From contig CP136508.1 of the NCBI GenBank assembly GCA_008011715.2, positions 5,766,001 through 5,830,000 of the forward strand: a DNA stretch of 64,000 bases, read 5' to 3'. How positions within the stretch are numbered: position 1 is the first letter of the stretch; each line of letters opens with the position of its first letter. A model generated the notes under the pieces. It was not told the DNA's origin, did no database searches, and worked only from the letters and a program-made list of their open reading frames with translations. Positions 15,260 to 24,300 of this stretch are shown here, one piece after another. The stretch comes from [Empedobacter] haloabium (GTDB lineage: Bacteria > Pseudomonadota > Gammaproteobacteria > Burkholderiales > Burkholderiaceae_D). Position numbers and translations under genes: made by a program.

Positions 15260-16743
15260 GACGCCTCCGCCAGCATCAGCCCCGCCGTGGCCTTGGCCGA
15301 ACCGATCACGCCCGGCACGCCGGCGCCCGGATGCGTGCCGGCGCCGACCAGGTACAGGTTGGCCAGTTCGCTGTCGCGATTGTGCGGCCGGAACCAGGCG
15401 CTCTGCGTCAGGATCGGCTCCAGCGAAAACGCCGAGCCCAGGTGGGCATTCAATTCGTCGCGGAAGTCCAGCGGCGTGAAAATGCGGCTGGTGACGAGCT
15501 GGCTGCGCAGCCCCGGCATGTAGCGCTGCTCCAGGTAGTCGAAGATGCGGTCGCGGTAGCGCGGGCCTTCGACCGCCCAGTCGATCGGCGCGTTGCCCAG
15601 GTGCGGCACGGGCGCCAGCACGTAATGACTGCCGCAGCCGGGCGGCGCCAGCGACGGGTCGGTCACGCAGGGCGCGTGCAGGTACAGCGAAAAATCGTCG
15701 GCCAGGCTGTCGCCCTTGAAAATGTCCTGGATCAGTTCCCGGTAGCGCGGGCCGAAGCACACCGTGTGGTGCTGCAGCTGGGCGTGATGGCGGTCCAGGC
15801 CAAAATACAGCACGAACAGCGAGTTGGAAAAGCGCTTTTTCTGCAGGGCCTTGCCTTGCGCGGCGCCGCGCGGGTGCTGGCCCAGCAGCTTGTCGTAGGT
15901 ATGCACCACGTCCGCGTTCGAGGCCACCGCGTCGGCCTCGAACACGCGGCCGTTCTCCAGCCGCACGCCGCTGACGCGGCCGTCGCGCGTATCGATCGCC
16001 GCCACCGGGGCATTGAGCTCGATGCGCCCGCCGATGTCCTGGAACAGCCGCACCAGGCCGTTCACCAGGGCGCCGGTGCCGCCGCGCGGGAACCACACGC
16101 CCCAGCGCCGCTCCAGCGCGTGGATCAGCGTGTAGATCGACGAGGTGGCGAACGGATTGCCGCCGACCAGCAGCGAGTGGAACGAGAAGGCCTGGCGCAG
16201 GTGCTCGTCGGCGATGAAGCGCGAGACGATGCCGTACACGCTCTTCCACGCTTCCAGCCTAGCCAGCTGCGGGCCGGCGCTGATCATGTCGCGGAACGAC
16301 AGGAACGGCACGGCGCCCAGTTTCAAATAGCCTTCGTCGAACACGGCCTTCGAGTAGGCCAGAAAACGCTGGTAGCCCGCCACGTCGGCCGGATTGCGCG
16401 CGTGGATTTGCCGGTCCAGCGCCTCCTGGTCGTTGGCATAGTCGAAGTGGCTGCCGTCCTCCCAGCACAGCCGGTAGAACGGCGCCACCGGCAGCATCTC
16501 GACGTAGTCGCTCATCTTCCTGCCGGCCACGGCGAACAGCTCCTCGATGGCGGAAGGGTCGGTGATGACGGTGGGCCCGGCGTCGAAGGTGAAGCCCTGG
16601 TCTTCGTAGACGTAGGCGCGGCCGCCGGGTTTGTCGCGCTTTTCCAGCAGCGTGGTCTGCACGCCCTGGGCCTGCAGGCGGATGGCCAGTGCAAGGCCGC
16701 CAAAGCCGGCGCCGATGACGACGGCACGTTTCATCTGTTTCAT
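15256..16743 (-). CDS. crtI: Phytoene desaturase (lycopene-forming type)
   Basis: 495 residues. An N-terminal dinucleotide-binding motif (VVIGAGFGGLALA) and the C-terminal CrtI signature (YLVGAGTHPGAGVPGV) place it in the CrtI family. It introduces four double bonds into phytoene to form lycopene, with FAD as cofactor. AGGAAATCGCA before ATG 16743 supports that start over the internal ATG at 16734. The start overlaps the crtY stop (ATGA). Confidence 0.96.
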   Translation of the reverse strand: MKQMKRAVVIGAGFGGLALAIRLQAQGVQTTLLEKRDKPGGRAYVYEDQGFTFDAGPTVITDPSAIEELFAVAGRKMSDYVEMLPVAPFYRLCWEDGSHFDYANDQEALDRQIHARNPADVAGYQRFLAYSKAVFDEGYLKLGAVPFLSFRDMISAGPQLARLEAWKSVYGIVSRFIADEHLRQAFSFHSLLVGGNPFATSSIYTLIHALERRWGVWFPRGGTGALVNGLVRLFQDIGGRIELNAPVAAIDTRDGRVSGVRLENGRVFEADAVASNADVVHTYDKLLGQHPRGAAQGKALQKKRFSNSLFVLYFGLDRHHAQLQHHTVCFGPRYRELIQDIFKGDSLADDFSLYLHAPCVTDPSLAPPGCGSHYVLAPVPHLGNAPIDWAVEGPRYRDRIFDYLEQRYMPGLRSQLVTSRIFTPLDFRDELNAHLGSAFSLEPILTQSAWFRPHNRDSELANLYLVGAGTHPGAGVPGVIGSAKATAGLMLAEAS

Positions 16744-17909
16744 TGCGATTTCCTGATCTGGCTGGGGTGGAACTGACGGGCCGCCGCCACGGCCTCCCAC
16801 ACGGGCACGGGCGGCTTGCCGGACACCAGGCGGGCCTTGTCGCCCAGGCGCAAATGGCCGGCATAGAAGCGGGCGACCAGCGGCGCCGGCAAGCGGTAGA
16901 AGCGCTGCATGACGCGCCAGCGGTCGTCCGGCCGGCCCGCCAGGAACAGCATGCGGTTGAGCAGCCGGAAGAAGCGCTGGCCGCGCCAGGCGCGCTGCGC
17001 TTCGGCGCGGATCGCGTCGAACAGCGCGGGCGCGCGCAGGTCCGGCAGCGCGGCGATACGATCGGCCAGCCGTACCGCATGCGGCAGCGAGTAGCCCGTG
17101 GTCGGATGGAACAGGCCGGCGCGCAGGCCGCTGCACGGCTGGCCCGCCAGCGCGGCCCAGTAGCGCTCGAAGTCGCCGGCCAGCACGATGGGCAGCGCGC
17201 CCCGTTCCTCGCGCAGCACTTCGGCGATCTGCCAGCCGCGCGCCTGGGCGTATGCCGCGATATTGGCTTGCAGCCGCTCGGGCGGCACGACGGCGGTGTC
17301 GACGTAATGGGTATCCTCGATCAGCACGCGGTCCGGCCCGAACGGCAACAGGTAGACGAAGCGGTAGCCGCCCTGCTGCGCCACGGTCGCATCCATGATC
17401 ACCGGCGCCGCCAGCCCATGGGGAGCGGCCAGCCTGACTTCATGCCCGAGGAAGGTTTGCCAGCCCAGCGCCAGGTGCGGGCTGGCCTGCATGCCGCGCC
17501 CATCGATCACGGCGCCGGCGCGCAGGATGGTGCCGTCGGCCAGGCGCACCGACGTCGGCTTCAGCGCGCTGACGGTAACACCGGTGCGCAACGCTGGCCC
17601 CAGCGCGGCGCCGATCACCTCGGCGAAGCGGTCGGAGGCGATGCTGGCATAGCCGCCGTCCAGCGTGCGATCCAGGTCCGGGAAAGCCACGTCATAGCGC
17701 GGCCAGCGCGCCGTGACCAGCGGTGCTAGCCAGGTGCGCTGCGCCGCATCGACGTCGCTGTCGTGGAACGACCAGGTGTGATTGCCGCCCAGCCGCTCGC
17801 CCTGCTCCAGCAGCAGGATGCGCAGGTCCGGGCGCGTGCTGTGCAGGCGCCAGGCGATCAGCCCGTTGGCCAGGCCGCCGCCGGCCAGGATGATGTCGTA
17901 GTCGGTCAT
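16740..17909 (-). CDS. crtY: Lycopene beta-cyclase
   Basis: 389 residues. The N-terminal IILAGGGLANGLIAWRL is the CrtY nucleotide-binding region, NHTWSFHDSD is a conserved segment, and the later GLFHPTTGYSLP matches the family C-terminal signature. It closes both ends of lycopene to give beta-carotene. Its start overlaps the crtX stop by four bases, and its stop overlaps the crtI start by four. Confidence 0.95.
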   Translation of the reverse strand: MTDYDIILAGGGLANGLIAWRLHSTRPDLRILLLEQGERLGGNHTWSFHDSDVDAAQRTWLAPLVTARWPRYDVAFPDLDRTLDGGYASIASDRFAEVIGAALGPALRTGVTVSALKPTSVRLADGTILRAGAVIDGRGMQASPHLALGWQTFLGHEVRLAAPHGLAAPVIMDATVAQQGGYRFVYLLPFGPDRVLIEDTHYVDTAVVPPERLQANIAAYAQARGWQIAEVLREERGALPIVLAGDFERYWAALAGQPCSGLRAGLFHPTTGYSLPHAVRLADRIAALPDLRAPALFDAIRAEAQRAWRGQRFFRLLNRMLFLAGRPDDRWRVMQRFYRLPAPLVARFYAGHLRLGDKARLVSGKPPVPVWEAVAAARQFHPSQIRKSQ

Positions 17910-19192
17910 GCCGTGACAGGCTGCGGTTGGCGCAGTCGCAGGGTGGTCTCGACGATATCGGCGGCGCGGCGCGTGCCGCCGGCGCTCTCGACATCGGCCG
18001 CCAGCGCTGCGAGCCGCGGCGTGAACGATGCGTCGTCCAGCAAGCGGCGCAGCAGTCGCGCGATGCCGCTGGCGCCGGTCCATCGCGCCGACGCGCGCAG
18101 GCCGATGCCGGCGTGGCAGATGCGCGCCGCCGCGCCGGGCTGGTCGAAGGCGATCGGCAGCGCCAGGATCGGCGTGCGCGCGGCAATGGCATCCATCACC
18201 GTGTTCGAGCCGGCGTGCGAGACCACGGCGTCGGCGCGGGCCAGCGCTTCCAGCTGCGGCGCGAACGCGCATACCCAGGTGGCGCCAGCGTCGCGCAACG
18301 CGGCGCCCTGCCGCGCGGTCAAGCCGCCGCAGTGCGCCACCAGCAGTTGCACGTCCAGCTCGCGGCACGCCCGCGCGATGCGGCGGAACAGGCCGAAACG
18401 GTGGCCCTGCATGGTGCCGAGCGACGCGAACACGAACGGCTTGCCGGGATCGGTCGGCGGCAGCGGCGGATGCTTGACAGCGGCGCTCGCCGCATGGCGC
18501 AGTGGCCCGACGTGGTGGAAGCAGGCTGGCGCCTGGCGCCGCGGGAAGTCGAACGATGCCGTCGTCTGGCTGATCTGCGCCAGGTCCGACAGGCACTCGT
18601 GCAGCATGCCGCGCACCGGAATGCCGAGCCGGCGCGCCTCGGCCTCGATGACGCGCCGGTGCGGCGCCATCAGCCAGTCGTACACGCGCGTGCTGCCCTC
18701 GACCATGCGCAAGGAGCGCTCGTCCTCGCCCCAGCCGAACGGCATCACGGGCAGCGGCAGGCCCGGTTCGCGGTTCACCGGCAGCGCGCAGGCGACGGAA
18801 ATCAGGGGCAGGCCAAGCGCTTCCGCGACCAGGCCGCCGGCCGCCTCCATCTGGTCGCCCAGAATGGCGTCGATGCGCAGGGTGGCGAGCGCGGCAGGCA
18901 GCTCGCGGCACAGCATGGCGGTCGTTTGCGCCATGTCGTCGATGACGCGGCGCAGTCCGAGCGGCCCGCCCGGGTTGGCGGCGCGGCGCAGCATCGCATC
19001 GAGCGAACCGGGTGGATGGGTGGCGGCGCCGACGGCATGAAAGCCGATGCGCTGGTCGTCCAGGTAGGTGGCGGCATCGGGACGGTGCAGGAACGTGACG
19101 CGGTGGCCCCGTTCGATCAGTTCGACGGCCAAGGCCGCCAGCGCGTTGACGTGGCTGTAGAACGCGGGGGCGACCACGCCGAAATGCGCCAT
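17906..19192 (-). CDS. crtX: Zeaxanthin glucosyltransferase
   Basis: 428 residues of the GT1 (UDP-glycosyltransferase) fold. The start MAHFGVVAPAFYSHVNAL is typical of CrtX. The C-terminal donor-binding domain contains FVFASLGTMQGHRFG and the sequence DAVVSHAGSNTVMDAIA with the conserved HAGSNT of CrtX-like enzymes. It attaches glucose to zeaxanthin hydroxyls. Its presence implies the end product is a polar zeaxanthin glucoside rather than free zeaxanthin. It follows crtE by nine bases. Confidence 0.94.
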   Translation of the reverse strand: MAHFGVVAPAFYSHVNALAALAVELIERGHRVTFLHRPDAATYLDDQRIGFHAVGAATHPPGSLDAMLRRAANPGGPLGLRRVIDDMAQTTAMLCRELPAALATLRIDAILGDQMEAAGGLVAEALGLPLISVACALPVNREPGLPLPVMPFGWGEDERSLRMVEGSTRVYDWLMAPHRRVIEAEARRLGIPVRGMLHECLSDLAQISQTTASFDFPRRQAPACFHHVGPLRHAASAAVKHPPLPPTDPGKPFVFASLGTMQGHRFGLFRRIARACRELDVQLLVAHCGGLTARQGAALRDAGATWVCAFAPQLEALARADAVVSHAGSNTVMDAIAARTPILALPIAFDQPGAAARICHAGIGLRASARWTGASGIARLLRRLLDDASFTPRLAALAADVESAGGTRRAADIVETTLRLRQPQPVTA

Positions 19193-19201
19193 GGCGTCCT
19201 C

Positions 19202-20182
19202 TCAGTGCGCTTCGAGGCAGGCGCCCGCGCGCGCCAGCGGCAGCCGTTCCGGTGCCAGGCGGATGCCGCCGCGCTCCGTGTCGAACAAGCCCTGGACGAA
19301 ACGGCGCGTGCCCTGGGCATTGCCGACGGCAGCGGCCAGGTGGCGCTCGGCCTCGCGCAGGTAGGCGGCCAGGCGGCGCTGCGCCTCGTCGGAACCCAAG
19401 GTGTTGATCAGGGTGGCCTTGCCGACGTCCTTGCCCGTGTCCTTGCCGGTGACGGCGCTGTCGCCGCTGTCCTGGAAATCGTCGCGGATCTGGAACGCGT
19501 GACCGGCCGCCAGCGCGAAGGCGCGCAGCGAGTGCGCGACGTCATCTCCCGCCTCCGCCACGATGGCCGCCATCTCGACGGCCACGCCCAGCAGCACGCC
19601 CGTCTTCAGCTCGTTGGTGGTCGCGATCTCGTCGGCGGAACGCTGGCCGCCGCGCAGGTCCTGGAACTGGCCGCGCACCAGGCCCTGCGTACCGATCGTC
19701 TGCGACAAAGTGCAGACGAGCCGCGTGCGCACGGCGGAGGGTATCGACTCGGCCGATGACAGCACGCAGAACGCGCGGCTGAGCAGGCCGATGGCGGCCA
19801 GGATGGCGACGTCCTCGCCGAACTGCACGTGCACGGCTGGGCGGCCGCGGCGCAGCATGGCGTTGTCCATGCACGGCATGTCGTCGAGGACGAGCGAGGC
19901 CGCATGCACCATCTCGACGGCGCAGGCGACGTCGATCAGCCCGGGCGAGGTGCAGCCCAGGTCGCGCGCCACCAGCATCAGCAGCAGTGGGCGCATGCGC
20001 TTGCCGCTGCCCAGCGCGGCCGCGCGCATGGCGTTCGCCAGCAAGTCGCCATCGTCGCCGCCCTCGGCCAGCAAGGCCTCGATACGTTCGTCGACCTCCT
20101 GGCGCACGAACGGGAGCTCCGCCGCGGTGCCGTCGTGCTTGATCAGGTCGACCCGGTTGAGCCGCCGCGTCTGTGTCGCCAT
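19202..20182 (-). CDS. crtE: Geranylgeranyl diphosphate synthase
   Basis: 326 residues of the polyprenyl synthase family. The first aspartate-rich motif is DDMPCMD (100-106) and the second is DDFQD (234-238); GSGKRMRPLLL binds isopentenyl diphosphate. It makes the C20 precursor for phytoene. The ATG at 20182 has GGAAGGA five to six bases upstream. It is the first gene of the crtEXYIB operon. Confidence 0.95.
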   Translation of the reverse strand: MATQTRRLNRVDLIKHDGTAAELPFVRQEVDERIEALLAEGGDDGDLLANAMRAAALGSGKRMRPLLLMLVARDLGCTSPGLIDVACAVEMVHAASLVLDDMPCMDNAMLRRGRPAVHVQFGEDVAILAAIGLLSRAFCVLSSAESIPSAVRTRLVCTLSQTIGTQGLVRGQFQDLRGGQRSADEIATTNELKTGVLLGVAVEMAAIVAEAGDDVAHSLRAFALAAGHAFQIRDDFQDSGDSAVTGKDTGKDVGKATLINTLGSDEAQRRLAAYLREAERHLAAAVGNAQGTRRFVQGLFDTERGGIRLAPERLPLARAGACLEAH

Positions 20183-20499
20183 GCCATTCCTTCCGCCGAG
20201 ATCGGTGAAAAAGTGATAACCCTCCAGTCGATGATACCGAAACCATTTTGAGAATTGGTTACGCGTTCAACCGTGCGCGCGAAGTTTGCATGACTTTCGG
20301 CCAATGTGAACTGTGCTGGGCGGTGCAATGGCGGTTCAGCCCAGGCACAGCCTGGCTGGCGGCTTGCAAGGTGCCGAACAGAAATAGGGGAATTGCTTAC
20401 AAATTCGCGGCAGAAGAGGTAACGTTTTCCGAAATTCGATGGCGCAACCGTCGGTACCATGCGCCCTGCGGTTCCAAACTAAACCATAGGGAATGTCAT
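20183..20499. promoter_or_regulatory. Divergent intergenic region between crtE and the small lipoprotein gene
   Basis: This 317-base gap must hold the crt operon promoter and the lipoprotein promoter. An imperfect inverted repeat, AACCATTTTGAGAATTGGTT at 20241-20260, lies about 60 bases before crtE and could be an operator. A TATCAT on the minus strand just downstream could be a -10 box, but no clear -35 is seen. The rest, about 20261-20480, has no feature I can name. Confidence 0.4.
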
Positions 20500-20844
20500 A
20501 TGAAACAAGTCACCATCGCCGCGCTTGCGGCCATCGCGCTGTCCGCCTGCGCCAGCCGCCCTGAAAGCATCGCGGCTTCCTACGTCTCGCATGAAAAATA
20601 CGCCGGCAACGACTGCACGCAGCTGTCCACTTACCTGTCGGACGCGCGCTCGCAGTTGCAGAAGGTGTCGGCCATGCAGGATTCGAAGGCCAATATGGAT
20701 GCGGCGACCGTGTTTTTCGTGCTGGTGCCGGCCAGTAAGCTGAGCGGGGATCATGCGGCCGACGTGGCGAAGCTGAAGGGCGAAGTGGAAGCGATCGAAA
20801 CGGCGCAGGTCAAGCGCGGGTGCAAGGTCGCACGCCTGACCTGA
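20500..20844 (+). CDS. Small predicted lipoprotein
   Basis: 114 residues. The signal peptide ends in the lipobox LSAC, with Cys at about residue 16, so it should be lipidated. The mature part has a further conserved-looking Cys pair (NDCTQLSTYL and KRGCKV) and a central helix; the layout NDCTQL...AKLKGEVEAIE resembles small Oxalobacteraceae envelope lipoproteins of unknown function. It is divergent from crtE and not obviously related to the carotenoid genes. The start is preceded by ATAGGGAATGTC. Confidence 0.8.
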   Translation: MKQVTIAALAAIALSACASRPESIAASYVSHEKYAGNDCTQLSTYLSDARSQLQKVSAMQDSKANMDAATVFFVLVPASKLSGDHAADVAKLKGEVEAIETAQVKRGCKVARLT

Positions 20845-20918
20845 CGTGACAATGCGTCTGCCCCCAGTGGACGAGCGCGCGCGGGCAAGGCCGTGCCGTC
20901 CATGGCCGGGAAAAGCCG

Positions 20919-21392
20919 TCAACGCGGGCCGCGTACCTTGTCCTGCGCGATCAGCCGGGCCAACGGGGACTCCGGGCCCACCGCTTCCACATAAACGATG
21001 CGCTCGATCGGAACGCTCAGCGTGGTCGGCCCGTGCCAATCGTTCTTCTGCCGGCTGACCACCCGGTTGCCCGGCTGGCCATTCGGCAGCGTGTAGGGCT
21101 GCACATAATACACCTCCACCAGTTCGAGGTAGCCCCGTTCCTGCCTGCGCAGGACGCCGTAGAACATCTGCCCGTTCTGCAGTTGCACGGCATAGGTAGC
21201 CCCTGCGGTACCAGGCGCGAACGGCACGCGCAGCTGCCACCACCACGCGGCGCCTGCCAGCGCCAGCAATGCTGCCACTGCCAGGGCTCCCAGCAGCAAC
21301 GGCCATCCTGGCGGCCGTGCCCGCGCTGACACGGCCGCTCCTGTGTTCGCCCCGGCGGCGGTCTCGAACGCGAGATCGGGCCGGGCGCTCAT
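20919..21392 (-). CDS. Single-pass membrane protein coupled to the PEP-CTERM gene
   Basis: 157 residues. An alanine-rich cytoplasmic lead of about 29 residues is followed by one membrane helix (about 30-50, ending AAWWW) and a periplasmic domain of about 100 residues containing VQLQNGQMFYGVL, YLELVEVYYVQ and SVPIERIVYVEAVG. This has the look of a small beta-barrel. I do not recognise the family. Its ATG overlaps the stop of the giant PEP-CTERM gene by four bases, so the two are made together, and it may help in export or assembly of that protein. Confidence 0.7.
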   Translation of the reverse strand: MSARPDLAFETAAGANTGAAVSARARPPGWPLLLGALAVAALLALAGAAWWWQLRVPFAPGTAGATYAVQLQNGQMFYGVLRRQERGYLELVEVYYVQPYTLPNGQPGNRVVSRQKNDWHGPTTLSVPIERIVYVEAVGPESPLARLIAQDKVRGPR

Positions 21393-24300
21393 GCTGGCTC
21401 CCCGCTGCCGCGCCGGCGCATGAACACGACGGTAAGGCCCGCCAGCAGCAGCATCCACGTGCCCGGTTCCGGAATGGCCGCCACGCCGATCGCGTACTCG
21501 AAGCCGAACCCACCAGGCTCGGTCATCGTGAAGCCGGCCGAGACCAGCAGATCCTGGTTGCCCGCACCCAGCATGCCCAGCACGAGGGCGCGGTCGGCGA
21601 AGAACGACTGGGCTTCGGCAACGGTGGTAAAGGTCTGCGAGAACACCTGCGCTCCGTGGCTGCGCACGATCAGTTCCAGTTCCGTGAACCCGGCCGCAGC
21701 CGACACGGAGCCCAGCAGGCCCAGCGTCAGGTGGCCCGCCACTCCCGTCGCGAACACGAAGTTCGCCGCCGTGACATACGTGTAGGGCGTGCCCGCGACA
21801 GCTTCGGTGCCATAGCTGCTGGCCATCGTGCCAATGCCCATCACCTGGCTGCCGGCCAGCGCGGCGGCTACCGTCGGCGCATCCGCCAGCACGTCGCCAA
21901 CCGTACCGGCAGTGGGTGCGGCCAGGGCATACGACAGGGCCTGGTAGCCCGACGCCGGCCCCATCAAGCCGTAAGCGGCGCCGCCCACGTTGGCGGACGT
22001 GGCCGTGCGCACCGTGCCGCCGGCAGGCGCGGCGGCCTGGGTCTGGACCGTCATCCCGGCCGCACCGGTCGAATTGCTGAGCGAGTTGGCCGCGCCATAT
22101 TCGCCGTTCGACGTGGCGTGGGCGTGGTTGCTGGCCGCGCCTTGCGCCCAGGACCGGGCAGTGGCATCGGCCTGCAGACCGCTGGCCTCGGCGCTTGCCA
22201 GGCTGCTGCCGAACGCCGTGCTGGAGCGCGCTTCGACCAGCGCCGATGCACTGCCCAGCACTGCTCCGGCACCGCCGTAGGCTGCCCCCTTCGCGTTCGC
22301 TGCGCCGGCGGAGGTGGCCCGGCTGACGGCATCGGCCCGGCCACCGTCAGCCAGGCCGAGGTAGCCGGCACCGCCACGTGCCGAGACCGTGCTATCCGCC
22401 CCGATCGCGGACTCGACCGAGCCACGGACGCGGGCGTCGCCCCCCATGCCGTGAGCGCCCGCGGCACTGTCGCCCCCTGCCCCGCCAACGGCAAAGACGC
22501 TGCCGCCGGCGCCGGTCGATGGCGACAGCAGCGCCAGCACCGCTTCCGCCGCGCCGCCAGCACCGGCCGAGGCCGAGCCCGCCCCCTGGCCACCGGAGCC
22601 GCCGTAGGCACCGACGGTGGCTCCCAGGAAGTAGGCGGCATCGCTGTCGGAGACCGTCAGGTGGGAACTGGCCAGCCCGCCGGTGGCGCCAAAGCCATCC
22701 TCGCTGCCGCCGCCGATGCCGCCGAAGCTGTTCTGCTCCAGCGTGAGCACGCCGCCACTGCGGCCGCTGACCGCATCGGTCAGCACTGCCGCCCCGCCGA
22801 GACCGCCCGCGGCCCCCTGCTGCCCGAAGCCGCCCGTGCCCCCCGTGGCACGGGCGCTGACGGCAACCGACTCGCCGCCGCCGATGCCGCGGGCGACAGC
22901 GCCGGCAGCGCCACCGGCACCGGCCTGGTAGCCGCTGCCGCTGGCATTGCCGCCGGCACCGCCGGTCGCCATCGCATGACTGGAAATGGCGCCGTTACTG
23001 CCGCCGGTACTGATGGCCGTGCTGTTGGCCTGGCCCTGCCCGCCCCGGGCACCGTTACCGGACAAATGGCTGCCGCCGTTGCCGCCAAACCCCTGCGCCG
23101 TGGCATCCATCGAACGCTGCGCCGAAGCATGAATCGTGGCCGTGCCCAGCGCACCGGCGCTGGCCGTGCCGACGCCCGCCGGGCCACCGCCGCCGCCCGC
23201 GTTGCCGCCAGCGCCGCCGGTCGCCGTCGCGGCCAGCGACACGCCCTCCGCGCCGCTGTTGACGAGCGTTAGCGTGACATCGGCAACACCGGCGGCGCCG
23301 GCCTTGCCGTCATCGCTGTCGCCACCGCGCCCGCCCCGGCCGCTCAGGCTGATCGACAAGGCACCGCTGGTACTGCCTGCGGCGCTGTCGAGCAGCGTCA
23401 GCCCGCGCCCGGCCCCGCCATCCGCGCCACTGCGGCCCGCTCCGCCATCGCCCCCGACGACGGCAGCGGCAAGGACCAGATTACCTGCCCCCGTGGCACT
23501 GACGGCGGTGGTCGCCGCGCCGCCAGCGCCGCCGCGGTTGCCACGGCCCGAGCCTTCGGCCCCGTTGCCGCCGCGGGCGCTGCCCAGCAGCTCCATGGCG
23601 CCGGGATAGCGCAACGTGCCGCTGGCCCTGGACGTGGCCGCGCCACCGTCGGCGCCATTGCCGCTGCTGCGGCCGGTACCGGCGTGGCCCCCCTGGGCGC
23701 CGACCGAGCCATACATGCTGTCCATGCCGGCGATCGTCAGCGTGGCATCGGCGTTGCCGCCGGCGCCAGCCCGGCCCGGCACGTCACCCAGGGCCAACTG
23801 GCTGCCGCCTTGGCCGCCGTAGGCAACGCTGGTGCCGCGCGCGCCCGTGTCGGATGCGGACAGCGTCAGCACGGTACTGGCGTCGCCCCCTGCTCCCGCC
23901 TGACCTGCGCCGGTGCCGCCGCCATTGCCGCCGGTCGCCACGACCGTGCCGTCCAGCCGCGTCATGACCGTGCTGGCCGTGTGCTCGGCCCGCGCCGTAC
24001 CGCCGTTGCCGCCGGGGCCGGTGGACGTGGTGGCGCCGCCATGGCCGCCGCGCGCATCCAGCGCTACCTGCAGCGCGCTCGTCATGCCAGGGTCGGCAAG
24101 GGTGAGTCGCGACAACGCGGCGCCGCCCACGCCGCCACTGCCCGCATAGGCCGCACCACCGTTGCCGCCGATGGCGCTCTGGCCCAGATAGAGCCTGCCG
24201 CTGGTGTTGCCGCTGACGGCATCGATCGCGCTGGACGCCGCGCCCGCGCCCCCGGCACCGGCTGTGATGCGCCGCACCTCGCCGCCCTCGCCGCCGCGCT

